Shown: positions 27,623 to 36,828, counted from the first letter of the stretch. The stretch is DNA of 64,000 nt from Pseudomonas sp. Gutcm_11s (GCF_028649395.1 NZ_JAQSUW010000009.1:17989-81988), one strand, 5' to 3'. The notes: generated by a model from the sequence alone, not told the origin. Program-made: numbers and translations.

Positions 27623-28676
27623 GCTCGATCGTTACATTGGCACCAGTGTGTTCTTCGCCATTCTTTCGGTGCTCGGCATCATCGTCGGCCTGGCGTTGCT
27701 GTTTGCCTTCATCGACGAACTGGGCGACCTCAGCGACGGCTACGGCACCCTGGAGGCGCTGGTCTATGTGCTGCTGACCCTGCCGCGGCGCGCCTACGAG
27801 ATGCTGCCGATGGCGGCGCTGATCGGTTGCCTGATCGGCCTCGGTAGCCTGGCCAGCAACAGCGAACTGACCATCATGCGCGCCGCCGGCGTTTCGGTCG
27901 GTCGCATCGTCTGGGCGGTGATGAAGCCCATGCTGGTACTGATGCTGGCCGGCGTTCTGGTCGGCGAGTATTTGGCGCCCTGGAGCGAGAACCAGGCCCA
28001 GGCCTACCGCTCCCTGGCCCAGGGTGGCGGTGAGGCGCAGAGCTCCAAGCACGGTTTGTGGCACCGCCAGGGCCAGGAGTACGTGCATATCAACGCCGTG
28101 CAGCCCAACGGCCGCCTGTTCGGTGTGACCCGCTATCAGTTCGATGACCAGCGCAAGCTGGAGTCCGCCAGCTTCGCCCGCCGCGCCCAGTACCAGGGCG
28201 ACCACTGGCTGCTGGAGGATGTGAAGACCACTCGCTTCCACGACAAGAGCACCGAGGTGCAGAAGGCCGCTAGCGAGCGTTGGGACATTGAGCTCAATCC
28301 GCAGCTGCTCGGCACCGTGGTGCTGGCGCCGGATGCGCTGTCGGTGACCGGCCTGTGGCGCTATATCCATTACCTGGCCGAACAGGGGCTGAGCAACGGC
28401 AGCTACTGGCTGGCGTTCTGGACCAAGGTGCTGCAGCCACTGGTGACTGCCGCGCTGGTGCTGATGGCGATCTCCTTCATCTTCGGCCCGCTGCGTTCGG
28501 TGACCCTCGGCCAGCGTGTGTTCACCGGTGTGCTGGTGGGCTTTGTGTTTCGTATCGCCCAGGACCTGCTCGGCCCGTCCAGCCTGGTGTTCGGCTTCTC
28601 GCCGCTGCTGGCGGTGGTGGTGCCGGCGACCATCTGCGCCGTGGCCGGGCTATTCCTGCTCAGACGCGCGGCCTGA
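27615..28676 (+). CDS. lptG: LPS export ABC transporter permease LptG
   Basis: Partner permease of LptF. The 353-aa product begins MRKLDRYIGTSVFFAIL and shows the same three-helix, periplasmic jellyroll, three-helix layout. Hydrophobic segments lie near residues 12-34, 60-85 and 100-125 and after about 270, including GPLRSVTLGQRVFTGVLVGF. It is translationally coupled to lptF and followed by a strong terminator. The ATPase lptB is elsewhere, as usual. Confidence 0.95.
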   Translation: MRKLDRYIGTSVFFAILSVLGIIVGLALLFAFIDELGDLSDGYGTLEALVYVLLTLPRRAYEMLPMAALIGCLIGLGSLASNSELTIMRAAGVSVGRIVWAVMKPMLVLMLAGVLVGEYLAPWSENQAQAYRSLAQGGGEAQSSKHGLWHRQGQEYVHINAVQPNGRLFGVTRYQFDDQRKLESASFARRAQYQGDHWLLEDVKTTRFHDKSTEVQKAASERWDIELNPQLLGTVVLAPDALSVTGLWRYIHYLAEQGLSNGSYWLAFWTKVLQPLVTAALVLMAISFIFGPLRSVTLGQRVFTGVLVGFVFRIAQDLLGPSSLVFGFSPLLAVVVPATICAVAGLFLLRRAA

Positions 28677-28694
28677 TCCAGGCGGATAAAGAAA

Positions 28695-28720
28695 AGGCCG
28701 GGCATTTGCCCGGCCTTTTT
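28695..28720. terminator. Intrinsic terminator after lptG
   Basis: GC-rich stem AGGCCGGGCA / TGCCCGGCCT (28695-28704 with 28707-28716) followed by five T, with four A on the left arm. It can also serve the leftward lipoprotein gene, whose stop is at 28725. Confidence 0.88.
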
Positions 28721-28724
28721 CGTT

Positions 28725-28928
28725 TCACTGCTGGCCTTGTGGTTCCAGCTGCTGCAGGCGTTGCTGGCTCTGCGCGTTGACCTGCTCGATCTGTTGCTTG
28801 AGCTGTTCCATCTGCTGCTGGGCCTGCTGCGCCTTGTCGGCCTGCAGCTTGGCAGTGGTGGCGGTGGCCACGCCGCCGTCGCAGGCGGCGAGAGTGAACA
28901 GGCTGAGCAGAAGCAGGCTGGTGCGCAT
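28725..28928 (-). CDS. Small coiled-coil lipoprotein
   Basis: 67 aa from ATG 28928 (GGAG six nt upstream): signal peptide MRTSLLLLSLFTLAAC with lipidation Cys at 16, then a short linker and a Gln-rich heptad region (LQADKAQQAQQQMEQLKQQI) to the end. This is the layout of small Lpp-like or cell-wall-associated lipoproteins; no specific family is recognised. It faces the lptFG terminator and lies 74 bp after the Hsp70-like gene. Confidence 0.78.
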   Translation of the reverse strand: MRTSLLLLSLFTLAACDGGVATATTAKLQADKAQQAQQQMEQLKQQIEQVNAQSQQRLQQLEPQGQQ

Positions 28929-29002
28929 GGCGTTCTCCAGGGAATGAATGCACACCTTAGCGGTTTGCCGATCGCCCTGCAGCGACCGTCATCACCAATG
29001 GT

Positions 29003-30268
29003 CTAGCCGTAGCGACGCGCGGCCTCGATGGCCAGACCACTGCCGATGCTGCCGAAGCTGTTGCCCTCGGTGGCGCGGGCATTCGGCAGCAGGGCGGCGA
29101 CGCTCTGACGCAGGGCCGGCACGCTGCTGGAGCCGCCGGTGAAGAAGATGGTGTCGACCGCCTCGTGGGCGACCCCGGCACGGGCCAGCAGCTCATCGAC
29201 GCCGGCGCGGATGCGCTGCAGCAGGCCGTCGATGGCCTGGTCGAACAGCGGCCGGTCGAGCATGGCGCTGAGGCCGTCCTCGATGCGCGCCAGGTCGATC
29301 AGGTAGGCGTCGCGCTCGGTCAGGCTGATCTTCGCTTCTTCCACCTGCATGGCCAGCCAGTGCCCGGCGCGCTGTTCGGTAAGGCGCAGCAGGCGGTCGA
29401 TACCGGTCGGGTCGACGATGTCGTAGCGCATGTTCTTCAGCGCCAGCTGGGCCTTCTGCGCGTAGGCGGCGTTGATGGTGTGCCAGGTGGCCAGGTTGAG
29501 GTGGTGGCTGGTGGGCATTAGCGCATCGCTCTTCATCCGGCTGCCGTAGCCGAACAGCGGCATGACACCGTCCAGGCTCAGCTGCTTGTCGAAGTCGGTA
29601 CCGCCGATGTGCACGCCGCCGGTGGCCAGGATGTCGTCTTGGCGCTCGTTCAGTTCGCGTCGCTCGGGAGCCAGGCGTACCAGCGAGAAGTCCGAGGTAC
29701 CGCCGCCGATGTCGACGATCAGTACCAGCTCCTCGCGCTTGATGGTGCGCTCATAGTCGAAGGCCGCGGCGATCGGCTCGAACTGGAACGACACGTCCTT
29801 GAAGCCCAGTTTGTGTGCCACCGCCAGCAGGGTGTTGGCGGCCTCGGCATCGGCCTGCGGATCTTCGTCGACGAAGAACACCGGGCGACCCAGCACCACC
29901 TGCTCGAACTCGCGGCCGGCCTGGGCCTCGGCGCGACGTTTCAGCTCGCCGATGAAGAAGCCGAGTAGGTCGCGGAACGGCAGGGCGCTGCCCAGCACGG
30001 TGGTCTCGCTCTTCAGCAGCTTGGAGCCCAGCAGGCTCTTGAGCGCACGCATCAGGCGGCCTTCGTAGCCTTCCAGGTACTCGCCCAGCGCCTGGCGACC
30101 GTAGACCGGGCGGCGCTCCTCGGTGTTGAAGAAGATCACCGAGGGCAGGGTGATCTTGCCGTCTTCCAGCTCCATCAGCGGCTCCATACCCGGCCGCCAC
30201 CAGCCGACGGTGGAGTTGGAGGTGCCAAAGTCGATGCCCAGGGCATTGGCGGGACGGGAGGGATTCAT
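29003..30268 (-). CDS. Hsp70-family protein (YegD-like)
   Basis: 421-aa actin-fold ATPase starting MNPSRPANALGIDFGTSNST. The phosphate-1 motif GIDFGTSNS, connect motif, phosphate-2 IVDIGGGTSDFS and adenosine motif FTGGSSSVPAL are all intact. The sequence ends soon after the nucleotide-binding domain, so the peptide-binding and lid domains of DnaK are absent, as in E. coli YegD. The client and role are unknown. The frame extends upstream to 30364, but GGAG before the ATG at 30268 sets the start. Monocistronic by context. Confidence 0.9.
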   Translation of the reverse strand: MNPSRPANALGIDFGTSNSTVGWWRPGMEPLMELEDGKITLPSVIFFNTEERRPVYGRQALGEYLEGYEGRLMRALKSLLGSKLLKSETTVLGSALPFRDLLGFFIGELKRRAEAQAGREFEQVVLGRPVFFVDEDPQADAEAANTLLAVAHKLGFKDVSFQFEPIAAAFDYERTIKREELVLIVDIGGGTSDFSLVRLAPERRELNERQDDILATGGVHIGGTDFDKQLSLDGVMPLFGYGSRMKSDALMPTSHHLNLATWHTINAAYAQKAQLALKNMRYDIVDPTGIDRLLRLTEQRAGHWLAMQVEEAKISLTERDAYLIDLARIEDGLSAMLDRPLFDQAIDGLLQRIRAGVDELLARAGVAHEAVDTIFFTGGSSSVPALRQSVAALLPNARATEGNSFGSIGSGLAIEAARRYG

Positions 30269-30478
30269 GCTGTGCTCCGGAAAAACGGCCGCGCATTCTA
30301 TGCGAGCAAAGCGTTTCGTGCATGCCGCAGGTCGGCTCGCCGGCTCTGGCGTCGGATTGCGCACGCGCTAGCGTCTATTCCGCGCCTTTCATGGCAGCCG
30401 ATCTGCGGCCAAGTGTCACTCCGAGGCTGATTCCGCGGTCAGCATGAGCTAGGCTCACGGGCGGGGTGGAGTAGTCGA

Positions 30479-31216
30479 ATGCGTTTGCGGTGGTTTCTCT
30501 GGTTGGTGCTGGGTCTGCTGCCGAGTTGGGCGGCAGGCGAGCTGCGCCTGCTCACCGAGGAGGCGCCACCGACCAGCTTCCTGCATGACGGCAAACCCGA
30601 CGGCTATGCGGTGGAGGTGGTGCGCGAGCTGATCCGGCGCACTGACAGCACCGCGACCATCGAACTGCTGCCCTGGACCCGCGCCTACCACCTGGCCAAG
30701 ACCGACGCCGATACCGCACTGTTCTCGGTGGTGCGCACGGTCGACCGGGAACCGTCGTTCCAGTGGGTCGGTCCCATCCTGCGTGGTTCCACGCGCTTCT
30801 ATTCGCTGAAGTCGAGCCAGCTGCAGATCGACAGCCTGGAGCAGGCCGCGCATGCCGGCACCCTGGCGCTGCCCAAGCAGTGGTACACCTACGAGACGCT
30901 CGAGCGCATGGGCTTCACCAACCTCTACGGCGTGCCCAGCGCCAAGCACATGGTGACCATGCTCAAGCACGGCCGGGTCAAGCTGATCGCCACCGAGGAC
31001 CTGACCCTGCGCGAGGAGCTGGCCAGCGGTGGCCTGACCCCGGACCAGGTGCAGAGCCACCTGGCCTTCATGCGCTCCGACTATTACATCGCCTTCTCGC
31101 CGGCCACCGACGCCGCGCAGGTGCGGCGCTGGCAGCGGGCGCTCGATGGTATGGGCGAGGACGGCAGCCTGCGCCGTATTCGCGAGCGCTGGTTGCCGCA
31201 GATCGAGCGGCCCTGA
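30479..31216 (+). CDS. Periplasmic solute-binding protein, family 3
   Basis: 245 aa with a signal peptide (LWLVLGLLPSWAAG) and the amino-acid-binding-protein fold: ELRLLTEEAPPTSF at the start, then GYAVEVVRELIRR, LLPWTRAYH and the second lobe. No permease or ATPase gene is adjacent, so it belongs to the large orphan PBPb group of Pseudomonas that may work with distant transporters or as ligand sensors. Ligand unknown. It is convergent with the DUF4198 gene, with 3 bp between the stops. Confidence 0.83.
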   Translation: MRLRWFLWLVLGLLPSWAAGELRLLTEEAPPTSFLHDGKPDGYAVEVVRELIRRTDSTATIELLPWTRAYHLAKTDADTALFSVVRTVDREPSFQWVGPILRGSTRFYSLKSSQLQIDSLEQAAHAGTLALPKQWYTYETLERMGFTNLYGVPSAKHMVTMLKHGRVKLIATEDLTLREELASGGLTPDQVQSHLAFMRSDYYIAFSPATDAAQVRRWQRALDGMGEDGSLRRIRERWLPQIERP

Positions 31217-31219
31217 GGC

Positions 31220-31939
31220 TTACTCGTGATGCTCGCTGCCGACGAAGGTCAGCGAGCTGAAGAAGCCGAGCTCGTCGATATCCGCATCACCCTTCACGGG
31301 CACGTACGCCGAGGCGGCGATGATGTTGAGGCCGGCGTTGCGCACGGTCAGCGTGGCGTAGCCCTCGGCATCGCTGGTGGCGCTGACCTCGTCCGGCATA
31401 CCGCGGTAGTCGCCGATCAGCTTCACGCCCTGCAGCGGTTTGCCATCCACCAGCACACGCACGCGCAGTGGCTTGCCCGGGCCGACCGCGAGCGGATCGC
31501 TCTGCGGCACGATGGCCATGCGCAGCTTGCTCAGGTCCGGCAACTTGGCGCCGCCCTGATGGATGGCCAGGCTGTATTTGTAGGTGTGCAGCGAGTGTGT
31601 CGAGTTCGGCACCTGGTTGCGGCCCTGGTTGACCCATTGCTTGTCCGGGGTCTGCGACCAGGCGCCGTTGTCCAAGGCTACGGCCAGCACCGCCGGTGCG
31701 CGTAGCGGCTGCAGGCGGGCGTGGTCATCCAGGCGCTGCACGCTGACCGGGATCATCTTGCCGCCGGCGTCGTAGGCCCAGGCGCCGCTGATCTTCTGCG
31801 CCTTGAAGGCGCTGTCCTCGGCGCCGTGGCCGTAGACCACCTCGTGGTTGCCGCGGCGTTGTTCGGTCCACAGGCCGTGGGCGGCCGCCTGGCCGCAGAC
31901 GAGTAGGCCGGCGAGCAGCAGGGGGAGGGTAGTACGCAT
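31220..31939 (-). CDS. DUF4198 periplasmic protein
   Basis: 239-aa secreted protein (signal MRTTLPLLLAGLLVCGQAAA, then HGLWTEQRRG). It has a beta-sandwich pattern and a C-terminal Ig-like part with GKPLRVRVLVDGKPLQGVKL and DAEGYATLTV, matching DUF4198, which is often linked to nickel or cobalt uptake. His-rich ends (AHGLW, SEHHE) could bind metal. It is 17 bp downstream of the TonB receptor on the same strand, so the two are an operon. A metal-handling partner role is inferred. Confidence 0.82.
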   Translation of the reverse strand: MRTTLPLLLAGLLVCGQAAAHGLWTEQRRGNHEVVYGHGAEDSAFKAQKISGAWAYDAGGKMIPVSVQRLDDHARLQPLRAPAVLAVALDNGAWSQTPDKQWVNQGRNQVPNSTHSLHTYKYSLAIHQGGAKLPDLSKLRMAIVPQSDPLAVGPGKPLRVRVLVDGKPLQGVKLIGDYRGMPDEVSATSDAEGYATLTVRNAGLNIIAASAYVPVKGDADIDELGFFSSLTFVGSEHHE

Positions 31940-31956
31940 CGGGAGTTTCCTTGTGA

Positions 31957-34047
31957 TCAGAGGTTGAGGCTCAGGCTGAAGCTGAGGTTGCGCGGCTCGC
32001 CGGGCAGCACCCAGGAGCTGTTGTAGGCGCGCTCGTAGTACTTGCGGTCAAAGAGGTTGTTGAGGTTCACGCCCAGGGTCAGGTCGTCGCTGACCTTGTA
32101 GTGGCCGAGCAGGTCCAGCGTCTCGTAGGCGGCCAGGCGGAAGTCGCTGCCGGCCTGGCCGGAGCGCTCGCCGACATAGGTGACGGCCGCGCCGATATCC
32201 GAGCCCTGCAGGGCGCCGCCCTGGAACTCGTACACCGCCATCAGGCTGCCGCTGTGCTGGGGGATGCCGAGCAGGTCGCTGCCGGTGGGGATGGCAGCGT
32301 CGCCCTTGGTCACCTCGGCGTCGATGTAAGCGTAGGCGCCGATCACCCGCACGGCGTCGCCGAGCTGGCCGCTGAACTGCATGTCCAGGCCCTGGCTGCG
32401 CGCCTTGCCGGCGGCCACGCTGTCGCCCAGGGCGTCGGTGGTGACGACGTTTTCCTTGTCGATGTGGAACAGCGCGATGGTGCCGCCGAGGCGGCCGTCG
32501 AACAGGTCGAGCTTGAGGCCGCTCTCGTAGCCGAGGCCCTTCTCCGGCTTGTACACCTGGCCCTGGCTGCCAATGGAATTGGGCTTGAACGAGGTGCCGG
32601 CGTTGGCGAATACGCCGACTTCCGGGGTGAGCTGGTAGAGCACGCCGACGCGCGGGGTGGCGACGTCCTTCTTCTGCTCGTTGCTGACCTGCGTGGTGCG
32701 GTTCAGCGAGGTCTGCTCGACACGCTCCAGGCGCACGCCGACCAGGCCGCGCAGGCGCTCGGTGAAGGCGATCTGGTCCTGCAGATTGAGGGCATAGCTC
32801 TCGGTGTGTTCATGGAAGTCGTTGGCCCTGGTCAGCGGCGGCTTGGGCTTGCCATACACCGGGTTGTAGATGTCCAGGCCGTAGCTGGCCAGGGTCTCGC
32901 TTTGCGGGTACTTCTGGCTGTTGCGGTAGTTCTCGTACTCCAGGCCGATCAGGCTCTGGTGCTGCCAGCCACCCAGCTCGAAGCTGCCGTGCAGCTCGGC
33001 CTGGGTGATGTTGTCGTTCCACTCGAAATCGCGCTGGCGGTAGAAGCGGGTGATGGTGTCGCCGACCAGCTTCTGCGGCTCGGAACTGTCGCCACGCAGG
33101 GTGCCCTGGGTGTAGTGGTTGGCCAGGCGCAGCTTCCAGTCGTCGTTGAGATAGCGCTCCAGCGCCAGGTCGAGGGTCTGGTTGTCGTTGCGGATCTCGC
33201 CGTCGTTGGGCTCGCCGAGGAAGGTCGAGCGCTTTACCGAGCCCAGCTCGCCATTCACTGCCGGGATGCCGCGGTCGAACACCGACTCGGTGCGGGAGAA
33301 CTCGGCATCGAGCAGCAGCTGGGTATCGTCGTCCAGCTGCCAGCTGAGCGAGGGGGTGACCACCTGGCGGCTGTTGCCGACGTAGTCGCGGAAGCTGCCG
33401 TTGTTCTCGACCGCCAGGTTGATGCGCGACAGCAGCGTGCCGTCCTCGTTGAGTGGGGTGTTGGCGTCCAGGCTGGTGCGGTAGCGATCCCAGCTGCCGG
33501 CGCTGAGGTTGAGCTTGCTGAAGGCCTCCGCCTGCGGGCGCTTGCTGACGATGTTGACCAGGCCGCCCGGATCACCCCGGCCGTACAGGCTGGCCGATGG
33601 CCCCTTCAGAACCTCGATGCGCTCGATGCCCGAGGCGTCCGGCGAGCTGTAGCTGCCGCGGTTGATGGCGAAGCCGTTGCGGTACAGCTCGCCGGTGGTG
33701 AAGCCGCGCACGCTGTAGTTGAGGAAGGTCAGGCCGCCGAAGTTGTTCTGCCGCGATACGCCACCGGCGAAGTCCAGGGCGCGGTCGATACGCGTGGTGT
33801 TGAGATCTTCCAGCACCTGGGCCGGGACTACTTCGATGCTCTGCGGCGTGTCGCGGATATCCACATCGCTGCGCGTGGCCGTGCTCGAACGGGTGGCACG
33901 GTAGCCTTCGACCGGGCTGGTGGCGCTCTCCATCTGGCTGTCGCTGATGGACAGGCTCTCCAGTTGTAGCGGTTCCTCGGCCCAGGCGCTGCCTTGCAGC
34001 AGCAGCGAAGATATTCCGATGGCTCGGATGTATTGCGGGTTTTTCAT
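31957..34047 (-). CDS. TonB-dependent siderophore/metal-chelate receptor
   Basis: 696-aa outer-membrane receptor. The signal peptide ends near SAWA; a TonB-box-like ESLSIS is followed by the plug domain (DIRDTPQSIEVVPAQVLED, then GIERIEVLKGPSASLYG and DPGGLVNIVSKRP) and a 22-strand barrel ending in Phe-rich strands (RNLSFSLSLNL). There is no N-terminal signalling (STN) domain, so it should not signal through an anti-sigma factor. The siderophore class is recognised; the ligand is not. It is co-transcribed with the DUF4198 gene. Upstream is an AT-rich stretch, but no clear Fur box. Confidence 0.92.
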   Translation of the reverse strand: MKNPQYIRAIGISSLLLQGSAWAEEPLQLESLSISDSQMESATSPVEGYRATRSSTATRSDVDIRDTPQSIEVVPAQVLEDLNTTRIDRALDFAGGVSRQNNFGGLTFLNYSVRGFTTGELYRNGFAINRGSYSSPDASGIERIEVLKGPSASLYGRGDPGGLVNIVSKRPQAEAFSKLNLSAGSWDRYRTSLDANTPLNEDGTLLSRINLAVENNGSFRDYVGNSRQVVTPSLSWQLDDDTQLLLDAEFSRTESVFDRGIPAVNGELGSVKRSTFLGEPNDGEIRNDNQTLDLALERYLNDDWKLRLANHYTQGTLRGDSSEPQKLVGDTITRFYRQRDFEWNDNITQAELHGSFELGGWQHQSLIGLEYENYRNSQKYPQSETLASYGLDIYNPVYGKPKPPLTRANDFHEHTESYALNLQDQIAFTERLRGLVGVRLERVEQTSLNRTTQVSNEQKKDVATPRVGVLYQLTPEVGVFANAGTSFKPNSIGSQGQVYKPEKGLGYESGLKLDLFDGRLGGTIALFHIDKENVVTTDALGDSVAAGKARSQGLDMQFSGQLGDAVRVIGAYAYIDAEVTKGDAAIPTGSDLLGIPQHSGSLMAVYEFQGGALQGSDIGAAVTYVGERSGQAGSDFRLAAYETLDLLGHYKVSDDLTLGVNLNNLFDRKYYERAYNSSWVLPGEPRNLSFSLSLNL

Positions 34048-34204
34048 GTCATTTCCTTATATAGATGAAATAACATAACAAAATAGAGCGAGAAGAATCC
34101 ACCTCAGAAGGGAGCGGGCTAGTCTTGGCGGAAGAGGAGTGGTGCTGAAAGCGAGGCGCAAGGAGCGGCTGCGAAGCTTTGCGACGTGAATGCCTGGCTG
34201 GTTT

Positions 34205-34219
34205 TGTAGTTTTACTACA
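34205..34219. promoter_or_regulatory. Palindromic operator, upstream copy
   Basis: Perfect inverted repeat TGTAGT-TTT-ACTACA. It overlaps CATAAT at 34218-34223, a likely -10 for the oxaloacetate decarboxylase gene, so bound protein would block RNA polymerase. A near-identical copy lies inside that gene at 34414-34428. Confidence 0.75.
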
Positions 34220-34264
34220 TAATCGGCCGTCCCAAGAGACCAAGAATTAGCCGTAGCGCCTACC

Positions 34265-35128
34265 ATGCAAATAGCCTCGCACCACGACCTTCGCGTGCAA
34301 TTCCGTGCACTGCTCAACTCGAACGCCTGCTATCACACGGCTTCGGTGTTCGATCCCATGTCCGCGCGCATCGCCGCCGACCTCGGTTTCGAGGTGGGAA
34401 TCCTGGGCGGTTCTGTAGCTTCACTACAAGTTTTGGCCGCGCCGGATTTCGCCCTGATCACCCTCAGCGAGTTCGCCGAGCAGGCCACCCGCATCGGCCG
34501 TGTGGCACGTCTGCCGTTCATCGCTGACGCCGACCACGGCTACGGCAACGCGCTCAACGTGATGCGCACTGTGGTCGAACTGGAGCGCGCCGGCGTGGCC
34601 GCCCTGACCATCGAGGACACCCTGCTGCCAGCCCAGTTCGGCCGTAAGTCCACTGACCTGATCGGCGTCGACGAGGGCGTCGGCAAGATCCGCGCGGCGC
34701 TGGAAGCACGCTTCGATCCGGAGCTGGCGATCATCGCCCGCACCAACGCCGGTGTGCTCGACGACGCGGAAGTGGTGCGCCGCACCATGGCCTACCAGGA
34801 GGCCGGCGCCGACGGCATCTGCATGGTCGGCGTGCGTGATTTCGAGCACCTGGAGCTGATCGCGGAGAACCTCAGTGTGCCGCTGATGCTGGTCAGCTAC
34901 GGCAACCCCTCGCTGCGCGACGACGCGCGCCTGGCCCGCCTCGGTGTGCGCATCGTGGTGGACGGCCATGCTGCCTACTTCGCCGCGATCAAGGCCACCT
35001 ATGACTGCCTGCGCGAGCAACGCGGCATCGCCGCCAGCGACCTCAACGCCACCGAACTGACGCACAAGTACACCCAGCCCGAGGACTACATCGTCTGGGC
35101 GCGCGAGTACATGAACGTCAAGGAGTAG
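34265..35128 (+). CDS. Oxaloacetate decarboxylase (ICL/PEP mutase superfamily, PA4872-type)
   Basis: 287-aa cytosolic Mg-dependent enzyme converting oxaloacetate to pyruvate and CO2. It is very similar to P. aeruginosa PA4872, keeping metal site D88 in IADADHG, the active-site Y212 (SYGNP) and H235 (VVDGHAAYF), with the helix-swapped barrel of the superfamily. It is divergent from the TonB receptor, and its last 11 nt overlap the convergent solute-binding protein gene. Codons for residues 49-57 are unusually AT-rich because they contain a second operator copy. Confidence in the enzyme class is high. Confidence 0.93.
   Translation: MQIASHHDLRVQFRALLNSNACYHTASVFDPMSARIAADLGFEVGILGGSVASLQVLAAPDFALITLSEFAEQATRIGRVARLPFIADADHGYGNALNVMRTVVELERAGVAALTIEDTLLPAQFGRKSTDLIGVDEGVGKIRAALEARFDPELAIIARTNAGVLDDAEVVRRTMAYQEAGADGICMVGVRDFEHLELIAENLSVPLMLVSYGNPSLRDDARLARLGVRIVVDGHAAYFAAIKATYDCLREQRGIAASDLNATELTHKYTQPEDYIVWAREYMNVKE
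34414..34428. promoter_or_regulatory. Palindromic operator, intragenic copy
   Basis: TGTAGC-TTC-ACTACA within codons 50-55 of the oxaloacetate decarboxylase gene, differing from the upstream copy at two positions. Its centre is 209 bp from the other, close to 20 helical turns. The surrounding codons (TCT GTA GCT TCA CTA CAA GTT TTG) are uncommon choices in this GC-rich genome. Confidence 0.62.
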
Positions 35129-35855
35129 CGACCGCCTGTTCGATCAGGCGCTGCAGCGAGCCGTCCTGGCGCATGTCCTGCAACGTCTGGTCGAAGCGCC
35201 GCAGTAGCTCTTGGTGCGCGGCCTGCTTGGCGAAGACCAGGAAGGTGGGGTTGATGCTCAGTGGCTGGGGCAGTGCCTCCAGATGCTCCAGGCCCGGCTG
35301 GCTGAGCAGGCGCTGGCCGGCCAGCTCGATGGCGATCACCGCGTCCAGCCGACTGGACGCCAGCTTGCGCAGGTTGGCGTCGTCCGAGCTGCCTTCCTCG
35401 GCCTTTATCTGCCCGCCGCGCACGGCCCGATCGAACTCCTCCGTGTAGCTCCAGCCGCGGATCACGCCGATGCGCTTGCCGTACAGGTCCTCGATGCGCT
35501 GGAAGCGCAGCGGCCGCTCGCGCTGCACGTAGAGCAGCAGGCGTTCCTCGAAGATGGGCGCCGAATAGTCGAAACGCTGCAGGCGTTCGGTGTTCTTGTA
35601 GATGCCGGCAATGCCCAGTTCGCCCGACGCGCCCCTGAGCAGGGCGCGCTTCCACGGCATCGGCTGGATCTCCAGCGGCTCGCCGAGGCGCGCGAACACC
35701 GCCTGCAGGATCAGCGGGTAGAGGCCCATGGGCTGGTCGCCCTGCTGGTACATGAAGGGCGGGTTGGCGTTGTCGATGGCGACCAGGGTCTCCGCCCTGG
35801 CCAGCAGGGAACAGCAACCGAGCACGAGCACCGCCAGCAGGCGAGAGCAAGACAT
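35118..35855 (-). CDS. Periplasmic solute-binding protein, family 3
   Basis: 245-aa secreted protein with a signal peptide ending LLARA, then [16 protein letters not shown] and a typical two-lobe binding fold ([41 protein letters not shown]). It has a similar length to the protein at 30.5 kb but a clearly different sequence. No ABC partners are adjacent. It is convergent with, and overlaps by 11 nt, the oxaloacetate decarboxylase gene; the same neighbourhood occurs in P. aeruginosa (PA4871-PA4872 region). Ligand unknown. Confidence 0.83.
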   Translation of the reverse strand: MSCSRLLAVLVLGCCSLLARAETLVAIDNANPPFMYQQGDQPMGLYPLILQAVFARLGEPLEIQPMPWKRALLRGASGELGIAGIYKNTERLQRFDYSAPIFEERLLLYVQRERPLRFQRIEDLYGKRIGVIRGWSYTEEFDRAVRGGQIKAEEGSSDDANLRKLASSRLDAVIAIELAGQRLLSQPGLEHLEALPQPLSINPTFLVFAKQAAHQELLRRFDQTLQDMRQDGSLQRLIEQAVATP

Positions 35856-35963
35856 GGACAGATTTCCTCCGCGACTCGCTCAAGCATAGTTCGGCGCTGC
35901 GCTTGCATTCGCTCCGGGGCGGGCGCATACCTGCAATGAAGACCCATCTGACGGAGGTGTTGC

Positions 35964-36230
35964 ATGGCCGGAGGCTGGACCAACGATGGCGCCGTGCAGG
36001 AGCAGATCGACAGCAGCATCGAAGATGCCGTCGCCCGTGCGCGCAGCCAGCTACCCCGAGGCGAGAGCCTGAGCCACTGCGAGGAGTGCGATGCGCCGAT
36101 CCCCGAGGCTCGGCGCAAGGCCGTGCCCGGCGTGCGCCTGTGCGTGAACTGCCAGGCGCAGCATGATCGCGAGCAGGAGGCCTTCAGCGGCTACAACCGC
36201 CGCGGCAGCAAGGACAGCCAGCTGCGCTGA
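35964..36230 (+). CDS. DksA/TraR-type C4 zinc-finger protein (YbiI-like)
   Basis: 88-aa protein with four cysteines in a C4 zinc finger: CEEC at about residue 39 and CVNC at about 60, with RRKAVPGVRL between, matching the DksA/TraR zinc-finger domain. The long coiled-coil tip of full DksA is missing, so it resembles short YbiI/TraR proteins, which may bind the RNA polymerase secondary channel. It starts after GGAGG and meets the leftward hypothetical gene stop-to-stop with no gap. It matches PA4870 in position. Confidence 0.9.
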   Translation: MAGGWTNDGAVQEQIDSSIEDAVARARSQLPRGESLSHCEECDAPIPEARRKAVPGVRLCVNCQAQHDREQEAFSGYNRRGSKDSQLR

Positions 36231-36695
36231 TCAGGGGCTGACCGAATAGCCGCGGCTACTCATGCAGTTCAGGTAGGCCTGGCTGGAGCTGCCCTGCGCC
36301 GCCTGGTCGGTACGACGGTCCTGGCGCCGTTCACGACGCTGGCGTGAGGCGCCGACCACTGCGCCGGCGGCGGCCGTCTCGCGGGCCTGGTTCTGCCGGT
36401 ACTGCTGCTTCACATCGTCATCGACCCGGTCATAGATCTCGTCGTGCTGGTTGCCACGTACCTGTGCGGCGGTGGCACCAGCTGCGGCACCCACCGCCGC
36501 GCCACGCAGGCGACCGCCGGTGTGGCTTTCGCTGGTGCCGCTCGAGGTGCTGGCGCTCTGGCTCTGGCAACTGGCCATGTCGCTCTGGATCTGTTGCTGG
36601 CTCTGGCCGTTGAGCGGGATCAGGGTCTCGGCCTGTACCGTGGCGGCCAGCAGGAGCAGGCAGGCCATGATGGGGGTGTGGTGCAGGTTGGGCAT
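36231..36695 (-). CDS. Secreted protein with glycine-zipper-like segment
   Basis: 154 aa with a signal peptide (MACLLLLAATVQA), a Gln/Ser-rich region, a short Gly/Ala segment GGRLRGAAVGAAAGATAAQV and an Arg/Gln-rich charged part, ending LNCMSSRGYSVSP. It resembles YMGG/glycine-zipper periplasmic proteins annotated in Pseudomonas as hypothetical. Two cysteines (in MASCQSQ and LNCMSS) could form a disulfide. Function unknown. Confidence 0.78.
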   Translation of the reverse strand: MPNLHHTPIMACLLLLAATVQAETLIPLNGQSQQQIQSDMASCQSQSASTSSGTSESHTGGRLRGAAVGAAAGATAAQVRGNQHDEIYDRVDDDVKQQYRQNQARETAAAGAVVGASRQRRERRQDRRTDQAAQGSSSQAYLNCMSSRGYSVSP

Positions 36696-36828
36696 GGCGG
36701 ACTCCGCGAGTGGATGATGTCTTCACTCTAGTGCCGCCTGGATTCGCTGCTCGTTGGCGAGACGGCCGGCGCTGGCTGCCGGAGGTGGGCTTTGGCAGAA
36801 TTGTTAGTCGGCTCATTATTAGGTTGTT

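Noticed and set aside
34048..34100. Possible Fur or Zur box upstream of the TonB receptor
   Set aside because: The AT-rich stretch holds one TGTTAT-like half-site but no acceptable second half, so I do not call a metal-regulator site.
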